NCBI RefSeq assembly: GCF_019249215.1
Contig: NZ_JAESDI010000014.1
Span: forward strand, 62,001 to 126,000
Length of the DNA stretch: 64,000 nt
Origin: Alteromonas lipotrueae
GTDB taxonomy: Bacteria > Pseudomonadota > Gammaproteobacteria > Enterobacterales > Alteromonadaceae
Direction: 5' to 3'
Position numbers and translations under genes: made by a program. Below, in pieces: positions 37,834 to 46,602 of this stretch. The notes beneath the pieces were generated by a model. It did not search any database. It was not told where the DNA came from and saw nothing but the letters and a program-made list of their open reading frames with translations. Position 1 is the stretch's first letter. Each line of letters begins with the position of its first letter.

Positions 37834-40572
37834 ATGGATATAAAGAAATTAAAGCTCAACCGAAAGCCTTCTACGCTTTCTCCTAAGGGATCTATTGATG
37901 GCCTGCAAGGTGGTAATCTTGAAGGGTGGGCGGCACAGATTGGAGTCAACGAGCCGTTAGTTGTGGCAGCATATACGAGTGAGGGTGAACTACTCGGTTA
38001 TGGTAAAGCTGACCAAATGAGGGAGGATTTATTGGAGCATGGAGTTAATGAAGGCTACCATGGATTCAGTATCGCTATAAACGAGGACAACCTATCGCCA
38101 GGAAGTGAAATAGTATTAAAGGACTATGTTACCCATAAAACTATACAAACAAACAGTTACATCACCCCAACCTACGATAAGCAGTTATCAGTAAGTGTGG
38201 ATAGTGTTATTAAAAACCGTCTGAACTTCACGGTAACAAGTAGCGTTGCTATTGGCACCGCTGTACTAAGGTTTTCCCACAAAGGAATAGCTTTCTGTGA
38301 CCACGCGATAGAGAGCGATGGTACATATATAAACGATCATATTTGGTTACCTGCTGTTTTACTAAACGGGCATGAAAATCAAGTTGACATTCATGTTATC
38401 GGTGCACACGATCGTGCAGGATGGGGAATAGTCAACAGCGACCCAATATTAACGCCGTCAGAATATCTAACCCATAGTAATACTTCACAGTCTTTTATCT
38501 CCCGACAAGCAGGCGCGGATTGGAGATATGAATCTCTGGTCTTACAATTGGATAGTTGTGGAGGAGATGCATCGGCGATTGATCGTATAACAACTGCCCA
38601 CCGCGTGTTAGTAGAGTCGCATGAAGGGCGGAAATATTATCCGAAGCTCTCTTTGCCGTTTCATAAACAGCCTCAGTTTAGCATTATCATTCCTGGCTAT
38701 AATAAGTTTGAGCTGACGTATCATGCCATCGCGTCAATAATATTGTCTTACAATGAATGTTCCTATGAGGTGATTATCGCAGATGACTGTTCTACAGATG
38801 AAACGTCAGAAGCGGAGAATCTAATAGAGAATATCGTGATCTCTCGTAATGAAGATAATTTACGGTTTCTGCGGAGTTGCAACAAAGCTTCAAGCTTGGC
38901 AAAAGGCAACTTTATTGTTTTTCTCAATAACGACACAGAAGTTAAGTCTCATTGGCTTGATGCTCTATACGAGCAACATGCAATAGATGAAAGTATTGGC
39001 TTAACCGGAAGCAAGCTGCTAAACCTAGATGGAACTTTGCAGGAAGCCGGCGGCATTGTTTGGGGGAATGGTGAGCCATGGAATGCCGGGCGAAATGAAA
39101 ACCCTTTTGCTCCTGAATGGAACTACGCTCGCGAAGTAGATTATCTCACCGGCGCTGCTATGTGTATCAAAGCAGATGTATGGAATGAGGTGGGTGGCTT
39201 TAGTGATGAGTTTGCGCCTTGCTATTATGAAGATGCCGACTTGGCTTTTAAAGTCAGAGAGGCTGGCTACAGGACAGTTTATGTTCCTCATTCCGAAGTA
39301 ATTCATTTCGAAGGGCAGAGCCATGGTACCGACCTCAAAAAGGGCTTAAAGTCTTACCAAAAGGTAAATGAAAAGACTTTCCGAGCGAAGTGGTTCAAGC
39401 AATTTCGTAACCGGCTAAAACCCTCTTTAACTGACCTTCAACTGGAAAAAGACCGGAATATTGAGCAGCGGGTTCTGGTTCTTGATTATGCAATCCCCCA
39501 GCCTAACCAAGATGCAGGCAGTTATGCGGCGGTTGAAGAAATGAAGCTCATGCGTGCTTTGGGCTTTAAAGTAACATTCGTGCCGGATAACCTAGCGCAT
39601 ATGGGGAAGTTTAATCGCCAACTAGAAGCATTAGGTATAGAGGTACTGACGGTGCCATTTTATGTATCAGTCAGGGACGTTTTGGAACGTAGACTGGATG
39701 AAATGGATGCAGTGTATATAACCAGATACAGTGTCGCTGAAAAGTACATAGACGTAATCAAGGCCAAAGGGAAGCCTGTAATATTCAATAACGCTGACTT
39801 GCATTTTCTTAGAGAAATTCGAGCAGCGATTACCGCAGATGATGAAGGCCTGCTAATTAGTGCGCTACAGACTAAAAAAGCCGAACTCGCTGTTTGTAAA
39901 AAGGCGGACGCAATTCTCTGCTATAACGACAAAGAACATGCGGTTATTACGAGTCATATCTACGAAAGCGATAAGCTATTTATAACGCCTTGGGTATTAG
40001 GAGAGCGTCAGTTTAAAACTCCAATAGATGAACGAGAAGGAATAACTTTCTTGGGAGGATTTAACCACATGCCTAATATTGAAGCAGTGCTATTTCTGGT
40101 AGAGGAAGTTATGCCTAAAGTATTGGCATCGAACCCAAATATTAAGTTATATGTTTACGGTAGCAAGATGCCAGAATCTATTAGTAAGCTAGAGACTGAA
40201 AATATCAAGATGGTAGGCTTTGCTGAAAGTTTAGATGATGTCTTTAACAATCACAAACTGTTTGTAGCTCCATTGCTTTCTGGGGCAGGTATTAAAGGAA
40301 AAGTTCTTGAAGCGATGGCTTATGGTACGCCCTCAGTGGTAACAGATGTTGCCGCAGAAGGGACTGGCTTAGTAAGCAATGTCAATGCTGTGATATCCAA
40401 TAATGCAAGTGACTTTGCTGCGGCTATTGTTGACTTATATTCAGACAATGAAAAATGCCAAAACTTTTCTGAAGCAACAAGAAACTTATCCGCTGATAAG
40501 TTCTCAAGAAGCTCAGGGCTAGCGAAATTTAAAGAAATATTCGAAAGTGTCGGGCTATATACTACGCGTTAA
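37834..40572 (+). CDS. GT2-GT4 fusion glycosyltransferase
   Basis: 912 residues from the ATG at 37834, which has GAGG five bases upstream; the upstream in-frame TTG lies inside the palindrome. Three parts: an N-terminal beta module (about 20-100; GGNLEGWAAQ, YHGFSIAI), shared with the C-termini of the two sulfotransferases; a GT2 domain (about 285-540) with FSIIIPGYNK, ADDCSTD, FLNNDTEV and CYYEDADLAF; and a GT-B/GT4 domain (about 550-905) with DYAIPQPNQDAGS, FLGGFNHMPN, and the nucleotide-sugar site VAPLLSGAGIKGKVLEAMAYGTP. Two catalytic domains imply two transfer steps. Soluble, no signal peptide. Substrates unknown. The following kilobase contains gene remnants, so it may be transcribed alone. 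Confidence 0.88.
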   Translation: MDIKKLKLNRKPSTLSPKGSIDGLQGGNLEGWAAQIGVNEPLVVAAYTSEGELLGYGKADQMREDLLEHGVNEGYHGFSIAINEDNLSPGSEIVLKDYVTHKTIQTNSYITPTYDKQLSVSVDSVIKNRLNFTVTSSVAIGTAVLRFSHKGIAFCDHAIESDGTYINDHIWLPAVLLNGHENQVDIHVIGAHDRAGWGIVNSDPILTPSEYLTHSNTSQSFISRQAGADWRYESLVLQLDSCGGDASAIDRITTAHRVLVESHEGRKYYPKLSLPFHKQPQFSIIIPGYNKFELTYHAIASIILSYNECSYEVIIADDCSTDETSEAENLIENIVISRNEDNLRFLRSCNKASSLAKGNFIVFLNNDTEVKSHWLDALYEQHAIDESIGLTGSKLLNLDGTLQEAGGIVWGNGEPWNAGRNENPFAPEWNYAREVDYLTGAAMCIKADVWNEVGGFSDEFAPCYYEDADLAFKVREAGYRTVYVPHSEVIHFEGQSHGTDLKKGLKSYQKVNEKTFRAKWFKQFRNRLKPSLTDLQLEKDRNIEQRVLVLDYAIPQPNQDAGSYAAVEEMKLMRALGFKVTFVPDNLAHMGKFNRQLEALGIEVLTVPFYVSVRDVLERRLDEMDAVYITRYSVAEKYIDVIKAKGKPVIFNNADLHFLREIRAAITADDEGLLISALQTKKAELAVCKKADAILCYNDKEHAVITSHIYESDKLFITPWVLGERQFKTPIDEREGITFLGGFNHMPNIEAVLFLVEEVMPKVLASNPNIKLYVYGSKMPESISKLETENIKMVGFAESLDDVFNNHKLFVAPLLSGAGIKGKVLEAMAYGTPSVVTDVAAEGTGLVSNVNAVISNNASDFAAAIVDLYSDNEKCQNFSEATRNLSADKFSRSSGLAKFKEIFESVGLYTTR

Positions 40573-40676
40573 CTTTCGAAACTTTTACAAGGCCCAAAGC
40601 GAAAATGTATGTCAAAAATACATAACAATGAATTTTATAATTTACAAAGTGAGGAAAGTTATTAGAGTGCTCTAAT

Positions 40677-41200
40677 AATATTAGGGCGCTCAAGAGAAAG
40701 CTAGAGGTTAAAATTAGACTAGATAGTATTATTGATTTTGGATGTGGGGTTGGGAGCTGGCTTGCTGCTGCAAAAAAGTGTGAGGTACAGGCGGAGAGTA
40801 CGTCCCGAAAGCTCGTCTGATGATAGAACAGGATGAGTATCATACCTAATGACTTATCATTGACTCTAAAGATTAATGTTGTTGAAGATCAATTTGACCT
40901 AGCAATATCACTTACGCCAACTGTTCGACAATAAGTTCGTTAAACTTCTGCAAGAAGTATAAAGTTGATTTTGAAACTTACAACGAAATTTTCGAAGTGA
41001 AAAAATTTATACAATCTAAGAAAGTTGATAACTACCATTTCTCGGTCACATCCAAAAACGATGAGGCGCACTCTGCTCAGCCAATTAGTTTATTGAGGGG
41101 CAATTGGCGGCACGCTTTCTTACAACCAAATACTTGTAGTTATTGTGATGCTTGGTTACCAGAGCTTAATGATGAATGGCGTAACACCAACATTTTTTGA
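40677..41200 (+). pseudogene. Remnant of a SAM-dependent methyltransferase gene
   Basis: A 47-codon open piece (40677-40820) encodes IIDFGCGVGSWLAAAKK, a clear class I methyltransferase motif I. In another frame, at 40851 onward, come DLSLTLKINV and FDLAISL (motif IV-like). In a third, at 40930-40962, is NKFVKLLQEV, which usually follows soon after. Stops and frameshifts separate them. The stretch to 41200 (open for 67 codons but unlike any family I know) may be the tail. It is therefore a degraded gene, at least for 40677-40962. The original substrate is unknown. Confidence 0.72.
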
Positions 41201-41639
41201 AGAGGGTGACCAAGCTGCTTAGATTGTCACGGAGAACTTAAGTTTGGAGGAATTTCACATAGAAGGCATGGGGGATAGTTCGAACGAGTGATGATAAAAG
41301 GACGATCGTAATTTTCCAAGCAAGAGGATTTACTCGCTATGGTTAACCTACCGTTTTGGCGAGTTAAGCTTCTCAAACAAAGAAGAAAAATGTCTAACTT
41401 GAGTTCGAAGGTATTTGCCGAGGCAAAGACAGTAAATAACCTTAAGCATTCTATTTATCGAATGACAAGCGAAATTGCAGTTTATAGTTGTATTGGAAGT
41501 ATAAAGAAAAAGAATCTATGGTGATCCTTTTTGAAGGTTAGTAAACTTGAATTAGCTCCATTTAGTGACAACGCTGATTGGTTCAATAAAAAGCAATGTT
41601 AAAGCTGTACACAAATAATTATAGAATTAGGATAGGTAT
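41201..41639. other. Non-coding or degraded stretch before the sugar operon
   Basis: About 440 A+T-rich bases. A 61-codon open frame at 41339-41524 (PFWRVKLLKQRRKM) is basic and matches no family I know; its ribosome-binding context is poor. It may be further debris. The promoter of the long operon starting at 41640 should lie in the last 100 bases; I see only A+T-rich sequence and a weak AGGATAGG ribosome-binding site. Confidence 0.45.
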
Positions 41640-42677
41640 ATGAAATTTGGTTTTATTGGCTTTGGTAAGATGGGAAAAATACGAGCCGAAGCTTTTTCTG
41701 CGTCGAGTAAAGTAAGTGTTTATAAAATTTATGAGCCAAATCTAGAGGGAACAGTTGATTGTCTAATTGCTGATAGTGCAGAAGAAATCATTGACGATAA
41801 CAATATTGATGTAATTTGTATCAGTGTTCCAAATTATTTCAACCACGAATATACAATTGGTGCTTTAAAAAGCGGCAAACATGTATTTTGTGAGAAGCCT
41901 CCTGCATTTACTGCAAAACAAGTAAAAGAAATTAGAGCTGCAGAAAAAGAAAGTGGTAAGAAGTTAATGTATGGCTTCAATCACCGTCATCATGACGCTG
42001 TGATAAAAATGAAATCACTCATTGATTCAGGAGACTATGGAAAAGTTCTTTGGATGCGTGGACGCTATGGCAAAAGTGTTGATGAGACATACTTCGATAC
42101 ATGGAGAGCGAAAAAAGAGCTTGCTGGTGGAGGTATTTTATTTGACCAAGGTATTCACATGCTAGATCTGTTCTTACATATGGGTGGTACTTTTGATGAA
42201 GTACACGCATTTGTTTCAAGCCTATACTGGAAAATGGAAGGCCTCGAAGATAATGTGTTTGCCATCATGAAACAGTCTAAAACTGGTGTTGTAGCGTCAT
42301 TACATTCAACAATGACGCAATGGAGACATCTATTCTCCTTGGAAGTTTTTTTAGAATCAGGGTATATGGTTCTAAATGGCCTTAAAACTGGATCGGGTAC
42401 CTATGGAGATGAGGTACTGACTGTAGCGAAAAATAGATCTACGGCACCAGCTGCAACTTGGGATGACGAAGAGTTATTTCGCTTTGAAACAGATAACTCT
42501 TGGAATTACGAAGCTGAACACTTTCTTAATGCAATTTCGAATGATAAGCCAGTGCAAATCGGTACATCTAACGATGCTTTAGAAGTTATGGAACTCATTG
42601 AAGCTATATATGAAAATGAACGCCATGAATCAAAAGAATTAAATACAACTTTAAAAAATATTAGGGAAAAATCATGA
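41640..42677 (+). CDS. Gfo/Idh/MocA family oxidoreductase
   Basis: 345 residues, NAD(P)-dependent sugar or cyclitol dehydrogenase. The Rossmann motif is GFIGFGKMGKIRA (4-16), and CEKPPA (about 85) is the conserved EKP that orients the nicotinamide. FNHRHHDAV, LFDQGIHMLDL and the C-terminal beta sheet fit the family, which oxidises inositols, hexoses and UDP-amino sugars. The His of FDQGIHMLDL is the likely catalytic partner. It starts the long operon and overlaps the isomerase gene by 4 bases (ATGA). In this context it may oxidise or reduce the special sugar of the pathway (inference). Confidence 0.9.
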   Translation: MKFGFIGFGKMGKIRAEAFSASSKVSVYKIYEPNLEGTVDCLIADSAEEIIDDNNIDVICISVPNYFNHEYTIGALKSGKHVFCEKPPAFTAKQVKEIRAAEKESGKKLMYGFNHRHHDAVIKMKSLIDSGDYGKVLWMRGRYGKSVDETYFDTWRAKKELAGGGILFDQGIHMLDLFLHMGGTFDEVHAFVSSLYWKMEGLEDNVFAIMKQSKTGVVASLHSTMTQWRHLFSLEVFLESGYMVLNGLKTGSGTYGDEVLTVAKNRSTAPAATWDDEELFRFETDNSWNYEAEHFLNAISNDKPVQIGTSNDALEVMELIEAIYENERHESKELNTTLKNIREKS

Positions 42678-43234
42678 GTGATAATCAATTTTTAAACGAC
42701 TACTTTGCGGAATATGAGAAGTTAGCTTTTTCTGAAGACGTATATGCTGAATTAATTGCATTTAAAGAGTTAGCTTTGGAAGTAAAGGCAAGCGGTAAGA
42801 AGTTAATGCTTGCTGGAAATGGAGCTAGCGCGGCAATTTCTGCTCATGGTGCGGTTGATTTCACAAAGCAAGGAGGTATCAGAGGAATAACATTTAATGA
42901 GGCAGACTTAATAACGTGCTTTGCGAATGATTATGGATATGATAAATGGATGGCAAAGGCTGTAGAGTTTTATGGCGATTCAGGTGATGTGGTCGTTTTG
43001 ACGAGTGTAAGCGGGACTAGCCCTAGTGTTGTTGAAGCAGCAAAGTATGCAAAGGCGAGCGGCATGAAAGTAGTTACCTTCACAGGTAAAACGGCAGATA
43101 ACGCATTACGTACTCTAGGAGATATAAACTTCTGGGTGGATAGCAGAGCATATAACATAGTTGAAGGAATTCACATGATGTGGCTGACAACTGTAATCGA
43201 CTTAGTCATTGGTAAAGCCGAGTACTCTGTTTGA
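42674..43234 (+). CDS. SIS-domain phosphosugar isomerase, GmhA-like
   Basis: 186 residues, a single SIS domain close in size and pattern to sedoheptulose-7-phosphate isomerase GmhA: GNGASAAISAHGAVDFTKQ (about 48-66), LTSVSGTSPSVVEAAK (phosphate-binding loop) and FWVDSRAYNIVEGIHMM. GmhA makes D-glycero-manno-heptose 7-phosphate; related enzymes handle other C6 or C7 phosphosugars. The GmhA catalytic Glu and His cannot be confirmed by eye, though EGIHMM holds a candidate pair. Coupled to the upstream gene by a 4-base overlap. No gmhB- or hddA-like gene follows, so ordinary GDP-heptose synthesis is unlikely to be complete here. Confidence 0.85.
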   Translation: MSDNQFLNDYFAEYEKLAFSEDVYAELIAFKELALEVKASGKKLMLAGNGASAAISAHGAVDFTKQGGIRGITFNEADLITCFANDYGYDKWMAKAVEFYGDSGDVVVLTSVSGTSPSVVEAAKYAKASGMKVVTFTGKTADNALRTLGDINFWVDSRAYNIVEGIHMMWLTTVIDLVIGKAEYSV

Positions 43235-43244
43235 TTAGTTGTCA

Positions 43245-43262
43245 AGGGGCTACATAGCCCCT
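43245..43262 (+). promoter_or_regulatory. Intercistronic hairpin within the sugar operon
   Basis: Perfect arms AGGGGCT (43245-43251) and AGCCCCT (43256-43262) with a 4-base loop, in the only larger gap (90 bases) of the 41.6-55.7 kb operon. No T-run follows, so it is more likely an mRNA-stabilising or processing hairpin than a terminator. Confidence 0.55.
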
Positions 43263-43324
43263 AAACCTTCTCAAAATATAGGTAATCAGTTTCTGTTTGT
43301 TCAGATATATTTAAAGGAAATAAA

Positions 43325-44086
43325 ATGAGTTTAAGCTTGATAGCGAAGAAAATTAGCAAATCACGCCTTAATAAAATTATTGAAAAATCTGCAATATCCG
43401 AACTTTCAGATCATGACCCATACCATGTTCAACAAGCGGTTGCCAATCTACTCCCCCCAACTGGTGCATGGAAAGCTGGTGGTACAAATAAAAAAACTCA
43501 AGAGTATTTTGGTACTGCAAATCCCTACTATGGCCCCATTGAAAAAAGTAAGGTCCATGTTGGAAGTCACTTGGTAGTTGACACGAAATCTTTAGCTCAA
43601 CCTTTGAAAGGCGAATTAGAGATAGGCTTTCTAATACCACCAGAAGTTTTCACGAATGAGAATAAATTGGCGGATTTGATGACGGGAGGTGACATAAGCG
43701 CATTTGTTTGTGTAGAGCTTCCATGGACGATATTTGAGCAGCCCGATACGGGCTTGAGTCATCTTATTGCCGACGTGTGTGGCGCAAATGCTCTTTTGTG
43801 CGGGCCAGAAATCCCGACGAGAATGCTTTATGGAAATAACAAGATAGAGTTGTCATTACAGTCGGGCGACGAAACGGTCACACGCGGCTTGATAACTGAT
43901 GCAATAATACCGCCTCTAGACGTGCTCGTTGATTTTATAGCGTTTATCTATAAGCAAGAAATTGAGATAATAGAACCTATCTATTTAGCCACAGGAGGAA
44001 TTTCAGCGTGCGTTTCTTTAAATAAAAATACGAAATATTCAGTGGTGATAGATGGCACAAAGAACTTTCATTTTACCCTTGGTTAA
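43325..44086 (+). CDS. Fumarylacetoacetase/2-keto-4-pentenoate hydratase-like protein
   Basis: 253 residues. WKAGGTNKKTQEYFG followed by NPYYGPI, then LKGELEIGFLIPPE and the C-terminal YLATGGISACVSL resemble the hydratase/FAH superfamily, which acts on 2-keto acids or acylpyruvates with a bound metal. The usual metal ligands are only partly recognisable (E of GELEIGF), so catalysis is uncertain. Such a protein is unusual in a glycan operon. It might handle a keto-acid side group or be reused for a sugar acid (inference). It lies 9 bases before the SDR gene and starts after a 90-base gap with a hairpin. Confidence 0.62.
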   Translation: MSLSLIAKKISKSRLNKIIEKSAISELSDHDPYHVQQAVANLLPPTGAWKAGGTNKKTQEYFGTANPYYGPIEKSKVHVGSHLVVDTKSLAQPLKGELEIGFLIPPEVFTNENKLADLMTGGDISAFVCVELPWTIFEQPDTGLSHLIADVCGANALLCGPEIPTRMLYGNNKIELSLQSGDETVTRGLITDAIIPPLDVLVDFIAFIYKQEIEIIEPIYLATGGISACVSLNKNTKYSVVIDGTKNFHFTLG

Positions 44087-44095
44087 AGGAACAAT

Positions 44096-44812
44096 ATGAG
44101 TACAGTTATTGTTACGGGTGGTACAAGAGGAATTGGTTTAGCGATTTGTGAAAAATTGCTAGAAGATGGTTACAAAGTTATTGCAACAGGCAGGAATCCT
44201 TCTGAGGATGACAAACTGTCCTCTCCAAATATTAGCTATCAATCACTTGAATTAACAAGCGAAGCATCAATACGTAAGTTTTGTGAAGTTATATCTAACG
44301 TATCATCACTATCTGGCTTAGTAAATAATGCAGGTATCAACATCATTAAGCCTTATGCTGAAATCACAGATGAAAACTTTGACCAGGTAATTAGTACCAA
44401 TCTAAAAGCAAGTTTTGTAATAAGCAGAGCCGTAGTAAAAAAATTACAATCTTCTCAGAGTCATGGGCGTATTGTGCATATCGGCTCGATTTGGAGCGTA
44501 ATCTCTAAGAGTGGTCGAGCTAGTTATAGTGCTTCTAAATCTGCATTAATTGGCTTGACGCGAGCGATGTCGGCAGAATTGGCGTCGCAAGGCATCTTGG
44601 TCAATATGGTTTCCCCTGGTTTTGTTAATACCGAGTTGACCGCAAGAAGTTTAACCCCTGAAGAAACCAAATCGCTTACATCTCAGGTGCCTATTAATCG
44701 AATGGCTGAACCGAGAGAAATTGCTGAGGTAGTTGAGTTCCTCCTAAGTAAAAGGAATTCTTATATATCAGGTCAGAATATTGTTGTTGATGGTGGTTTT
44801 TCTCATGTTTAA
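44096..44812 (+). CDS. Short-chain dehydrogenase/reductase (FabG-like)
   Basis: 238 residues, classical SDR fold. Cofactor motif VTGGTRGIGLA (7-17), NNAG (about 83), and the catalytic Ser-Tyr-Lys set IGSIWSV...SYSASKSAL (Tyr/Lys about 148/152). The C-terminus SGQNIVVDGGF is typical. Classical SDRs reduce or oxidise a hydroxyl with NAD(P)H. In this operon the substrate may be a cyclic or open sugar intermediate (inference). The last 8 bases overlap the start of the cyclase gene. Confidence 0.9.
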   Translation: MSTVIVTGGTRGIGLAICEKLLEDGYKVIATGRNPSEDDKLSSPNISYQSLELTSEASIRKFCEVISNVSSLSGLVNNAGINIIKPYAEITDENFDQVISTNLKASFVISRAVVKKLQSSQSHGRIVHIGSIWSVISKSGRASYSASKSALIGLTRAMSAELASQGILVNMVSPGFVNTELTARSLTPEETKSLTSQVPINRMAEPREIAEVVEFLLSKRNSYISGQNIVVDGGFSHV

Positions 44813-45878
44813 AAATTTTTTAGTTCAGTCGTTCAAAGGTGAGTACACAGTAGAATTCACCGAGCATTTAGATGCGTTAAAAAGTAATTTACTAGAAGGT
44901 GATGTTGTTATCTTGGACAGCAACATTCAAAAGTTGTATCCCAACATATGCGATTTATTGGATGAGCACTATATAGAAGTGGTAGAAGCTAATGAAAACG
45001 CAAAAACTTATGAAAAAATAGGTGAGCTGATCAATCGTGTTATTGGCTTTGGTTTTTCTAAAAATAACCGTTTAGTGGGGATTGGTGGGGGAGTTGTTCA
45101 AGATATTACGGCGTTTAGTGCTTCGATAATGTTCCGAGGCGTGGATTGGGTATTTTTCCCGACTAATTTGCTGACGCAGTGTGATAGTTGCATCGGTTCA
45201 AAAACTTCAGTGAACATAGGTGACTATAAGAATCAACTTGGTGGTTTTCACCCTCCTCGCCAAATATTTATTGATTTCTCTTTCATTGAAACTTTATCAA
45301 ACTTAGAAATTTGCTCTGGATTGGGCGAGATGATGCATTATTTTTTGTTACAAAAGGATACAAATTTAGAGGATTTGGGGAGCGAAATTGTAGCCGCCCA
45401 AAGCGACAAAATAGTTTTGGCAAAATTGATTGAGCGCAGTTTAGGCATTAAGAAATCAATGATTGAAATAGATGAATTTGACACTGGTCCAAGGAATATA
45501 TTCAACTACGGACATTCGTTCGGTCATGCTATAGAGGCTTGTACTAATTTTGAAGTACCGCACGGTGTGGCAGTGGCTTATGGGATAGATCTAGCTAACA
45601 GTATCTCGGTTCAACTTGGCTTAGTTGACAAAGAATTTAGAAACAAAGTTAGAACGATATTAGCTTGTATATGGAAGAGCAAAGCACTACCTGCAGTGGA
45701 TATATCTGACTACTTTACTGCACTATCAAAAGATAAAAAGAATGTTGGAAAGCAAATCAAAGTTATTTTAACTGAAGGGATAGGCAATATGTATAAAACT
45801 ACATTGCCCGTAAATGATGATATCGAAGCGCTAATATCGTCATTCTTTAACAACAGAACATATGAGCGAGATCTATGA
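44805..45878 (+). CDS. 3-dehydroquinate-synthase-like sugar-phosphate cyclase
   Basis: 357 residues from the ATG at 44805 (MFKNFLVQSFKG), which overlaps the SDR stop and has GGTGG upstream. It belongs to the AroB superfamily of NAD- and metal-dependent cyclases: GIGGGVVQD (NAD loop, about 92-100), FPTNLLTQCDSCIGSKTSVN, KNQLGGFHPP, SGLGEMMHY, NYGHSFGHAIE and PHGVAVAYG. The metal ligands Glu and two His are present. AroB has GGGVxGD and EVIKYG where this has GGGVVQD and EMMHYF, so it is probably not the shikimate enzyme. Relatives cyclise sedoheptulose 7-phosphate or glucose 6-phosphate to cyclitols. Overlaps the next gene by 4 bases. Confidence 0.85.
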   Translation: MFKNFLVQSFKGEYTVEFTEHLDALKSNLLEGDVVILDSNIQKLYPNICDLLDEHYIEVVEANENAKTYEKIGELINRVIGFGFSKNNRLVGIGGGVVQDITAFSASIMFRGVDWVFFPTNLLTQCDSCIGSKTSVNIGDYKNQLGGFHPPRQIFIDFSFIETLSNLEICSGLGEMMHYFLLQKDTNLEDLGSEIVAAQSDKIVLAKLIERSLGIKKSMIEIDEFDTGPRNIFNYGHSFGHAIEACTNFEVPHGVAVAYGIDLANSISVQLGLVDKEFRNKVRTILACIWKSKALPAVDISDYFTALSKDKKNVGKQIKVILTEGIGNMYKTTLPVNDDIEALISSFFNNRTYERDL

Positions 45879-46591
45879 GAGATTTAGGTAAAGTAGTTGC
45901 ACATATTCCCGCGAGAGCTGGTAGCAAACGTGTAAAGGCAAAAAATTTAAGGTACATCGATGGCAAGCCACTATTGGCTTACTCAGTAGAGTGTGCTATT
46001 GCTGCAGAAGTGTGCGATGAAGTATATGTAAATTCTGACTCTGAAGATATGCTCGCATTAGCGGAGTCTCTAGGCGCTAAAGGCTACAGAAGAAATGGGC
46101 AGTTGGCTTCAGATACTGCCTCAGGTGATGACTTCACATACGATTTTATAAAAACAATGGAGCCAGATACTCTGGTGATGATTAGTCCGGTATGTCCCTT
46201 AATTACGGTTGTAGAAGTGAAAGCGGCGCTAGAGAAATTCCAAAATTCAGACTGCGATACAGTAATTACTTGTGAGTCCACGCAAATGCAAACGTTTTGT
46301 GATGGTAAAGAAGTCAATATAGACTTGTCTGGTCAACTAGCCCCAACTCAAGAAAACCCTAGTGTCCAAATATTGAACTGGGCTGTCACGGTATGGGATG
46401 CAAAGAAATTTGTTGAAAACTATGAAATTCTTGGATCTGCATATATTGGCAAGAAGCGTGAATTGTTGACAATTGACCCAATAAAAGCCGTGAAAATTAG
46501 TAAGGAAAGTGATTTTGAATTGGCAGAGTCTCTGTTAAAAATTAAAAAATTAGAAAAAGAATCAGAAGTTAAATATTGGACCAACAAGTAG
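45875..46591 (+). CDS. NeuA-like CMP-sugar cytidylyltransferase
   Basis: 238 residues. IPARAGSKRVKAKNL (about 12-26) is the CTP-binding signature of the CMP-N-acylneuraminate/CMP-nonulosonate synthetases and differs from KdsB. DEVYVNSDSEDMLALAE and LASDTASGDDFTYDFI follow the NeuA pattern. The enzyme should activate a sugar acid or related compound as its CMP derivative. No NeuB, NeuC, PseB or LegI homologue is in the window, so it is not a standard sialic, pseudaminic or legionaminic acid pathway, unless these lie elsewhere. Coupled to the cyclase gene (ATGA). Confidence 0.85.
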   Translation: MRDLGKVVAHIPARAGSKRVKAKNLRYIDGKPLLAYSVECAIAAEVCDEVYVNSDSEDMLALAESLGAKGYRRNGQLASDTASGDDFTYDFIKTMEPDTLVMISPVCPLITVVEVKAALEKFQNSDCDTVITCESTQMQTFCDGKEVNIDLSGQLAPTQENPSVQILNWAVTVWDAKKFVENYEILGSAYIGKKRELLTIDPIKAVKISKESDFELAESLLKIKKLEKESEVKYWTNK

Positions 46592-46602
46592 GGTATAAAA
46601 TA

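Noticed and set aside
40997..41200. 67-codon plus-strand open frame as an independent small gene
   Set aside because: No ribosome-binding site, no family, and it lies directly after methyltransferase fragments, so it is better seen as debris.
33552..41639. Insertion sequence or transposase explaining the gene debris
   Set aside because: No transposase-like protein fragment or terminal inverted repeats were recognised. The fragments are those of glycosyltransferase and methyltransferase genes.
44805..45878. Housekeeping aroB of the shikimate pathway
   Set aside because: The NAD loop and the EVIKYG position differ from AroB, and it is embedded in a sugar operon away from aroK. A cyclase of the wider family is the safer call.
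45875..46591. kdsB (CMP-Kdo synthetase)
   Set aside because: The signature ARAGSKRVKAKNL is of the NeuA type; KdsB has ARYxSTRLPGKPL.
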